Shown here one piece after another: positions 6,442 through 7,214 of a stretch of 7,214 nucleotides of DNA. This DNA comes from Lachnospiraceae bacterium (GTDB lineage: Bacteria; Bacillota_A; Clostridia; Lachnospirales; Lachnospiraceae), in the NCBI GenBank assembly GCA_017390645.1, contig JAFPAZ010000271.1, forward strand, positions 1 through 7,214. The letters run 5' to 3'. The first letter of the stretch is position 1, and every line of letters starts with the position of its first letter. A model generated the notes under the pieces. That model did not search any database. It saw nothing but the letters and a program-made list of their open reading frames with translations, and was not told the origin of the DNA. Both the position numbers and the translations under genes were made by a program.

Positions 6442-7214
6442 ATGTTAAGAATTGGGATGTTAACAAGTGGTGGAGATTGTCAGGCACTAAATGCAGCCAT
6501 GAGAGGTGTAGTAAAAGGCCTTGGTGCCCAAAAAGAAAAACTGGAAGTATATGGATTCATTGATGGTTATAAAGGCCTAATGTATGAGAAGTATAAGAAA
6601 CTTACCAGCGATGATTTTTCCGGAATTTTAACGCAAGGCGGTACCATTCTTGGAACTTCCAGACAGCCGTTTAAACAAATGCGAAATCCGGATGAAAATG
6701 GATTGGACAAGGTAGAGGCTATGAAATCCACTTATAAGAAATTAAAATTGGATTGTCTGGTTGTATTAGGTGGAAATGGAACTCAAAAGACCGCTAATTT
6801 GTTAAGAGAAGAAGGATTAAATGTTATCCATCTTCCAAAGACCATTGACAATGATATCTGGGGAACGGATGTAACATTTGGTTTCCAAAGTGCGGTGGAT
6901 ATTGCAACCAATGCTATTGATTGCATTCATACCACAGCAGCTTCCCATTCCAGAGTATTTATTGTAGAAATTATGGGACATAAAGTTGGATGGATTACCC
7001 TGTTTGCAGGAATTGCAGGGGGAGCAGATATTATCCTGCTTCCTGAAATTCCATATGACATGGATGAAATTATAAAGGCTTTGGAAAAGCGAAATAAGGC
7101 AGGTAAGAAATTCTCTATCCTTGCAGTGGCAGAAGGTGCCATTTCCAAAGAAGATGCAGCCTTATCCAAGAAGGAATTAAAAGCAAAAAAGGCAGCTTCC
7201 ACATATCCGAGTGT
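6442..7214 (+). CDS. pfkA: 6-phosphofructokinase, 3'-truncated by the window end
   Basis: Glycolytic enzyme that phosphorylates fructose 6-phosphate to the 1,6-bisphosphate. The reading frame opens with LRIGMLTSGGDCQALNAAMR and stays open for 257 codons to the window edge; the C-terminal part lies outside. Family landmarks are GGTILGTSR with R74 (E. coli R72), TIDND at 134-138 with catalytic D136, and ASHSR with R171 (E. coli R162). The phosphoryl-donor motif reads GGNGT (110-114). G113 fits ATP rather than pyrophosphate use, but N112 replaces the usual Mg-binding Asp (E. coli D103). MGH at 178-180 has His in place of E. coli R171, and GGDCQALN replaces the common GGDxPGxN. A strong AAGGAGGAG site (6428-6436) lies five bases before the ATG. 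The 74-base gap after recR holds no clear terminator or promoter, so its transcription is uncertain. The family is certain; donor and kinetics are not. Confidence 0.93.
   Translation, partial: MLRIGMLTSGGDCQALNAAMRGVVKGLGAQKEKLEVYGFIDGYKGLMYEKYKKLTSDDFSGILTQGGTILGTSRQPFKQMRNPDENGLDKVEAMKSTYKKLKLDCLVVLGGNGTQKTANLLREEGLNVIHLPKTIDNDIWGTDVTFGFQSAVDIATNAIDCIHTTAASHSRVFIVEIMGHKVGWITLFAGIAGGADIILLPEIPYDMDEIIKALEKRNKAGKKFSILAVAEGAISKEDAALSKKELKAKKAASTYPS

Noticed and set aside
6372..6563. 63-codon + strand reading frame between recR and the phosphofructokinase.
   Set aside because: It overlaps the well-supported phosphofructokinase start in another frame, lacks a ribosome binding site and has no protein-like composition.

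Overview
The window reads as an ordinary chromosomal segment of an AT-rich, spore-forming type Firmicute, most likely a Clostridia/Lachnospiraceae-like bacterium. The basis is strong AGGAGG-type ribosome binding sites before every gene, A/T-rich codon use, a YtvI-type membrane protein, an HD-GYP protein with a Clostridia-style N-terminal domain, and the conserved dnaX-ybaB-recR order. All seven supported genes lie on the + strand. I see no phage, transposon, CRISPR or defence locus.

Layout. At 41-1336 is an HD-GYP domain protein (probable cyclic-di-GMP phosphodiesterase). A 206-nt gap follows, filled largely by a near-perfect tandem duplication of a 76-nt period (1344-1494). Then come a YtvI/AI-2E-family multi-pass membrane protein (1543-2568) and a two-domain protein joining a flavodoxin-like module to an SCP2-like module (2619-3620). 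A 157-nt leader with several possible RNA hairpins precedes the DNA maintenance cluster: dnaX (3778-5388), ybaB/ebfC (5401-5757) and recR (5771-6367), spaced by 12-13 nt and almost surely co-transcribed. After a 74-nt gap a 6-phosphofructokinase begins at 6442 and runs off the end of the window.

How the genes work together. DnaX is the clamp-loader ATPase of DNA polymerase III, YbaB binds DNA as a nucleoid-associated protein, and RecR is a mediator of RecF-pathway repair. Their tight linkage is common across bacteria. The three upstream genes have no evident functional link to it or to each other, and the phosphofructokinase belongs to glycolysis.

For novelty, I do not see an undescribed multi-gene system here. 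The points worth a second look are the flavodoxin-SCP2 fusion, the phosphofructokinase with substitutions at two normally conserved active-site positions, the duplicated 76-nt intergenic element, and the structured leader upstream of dnaX.
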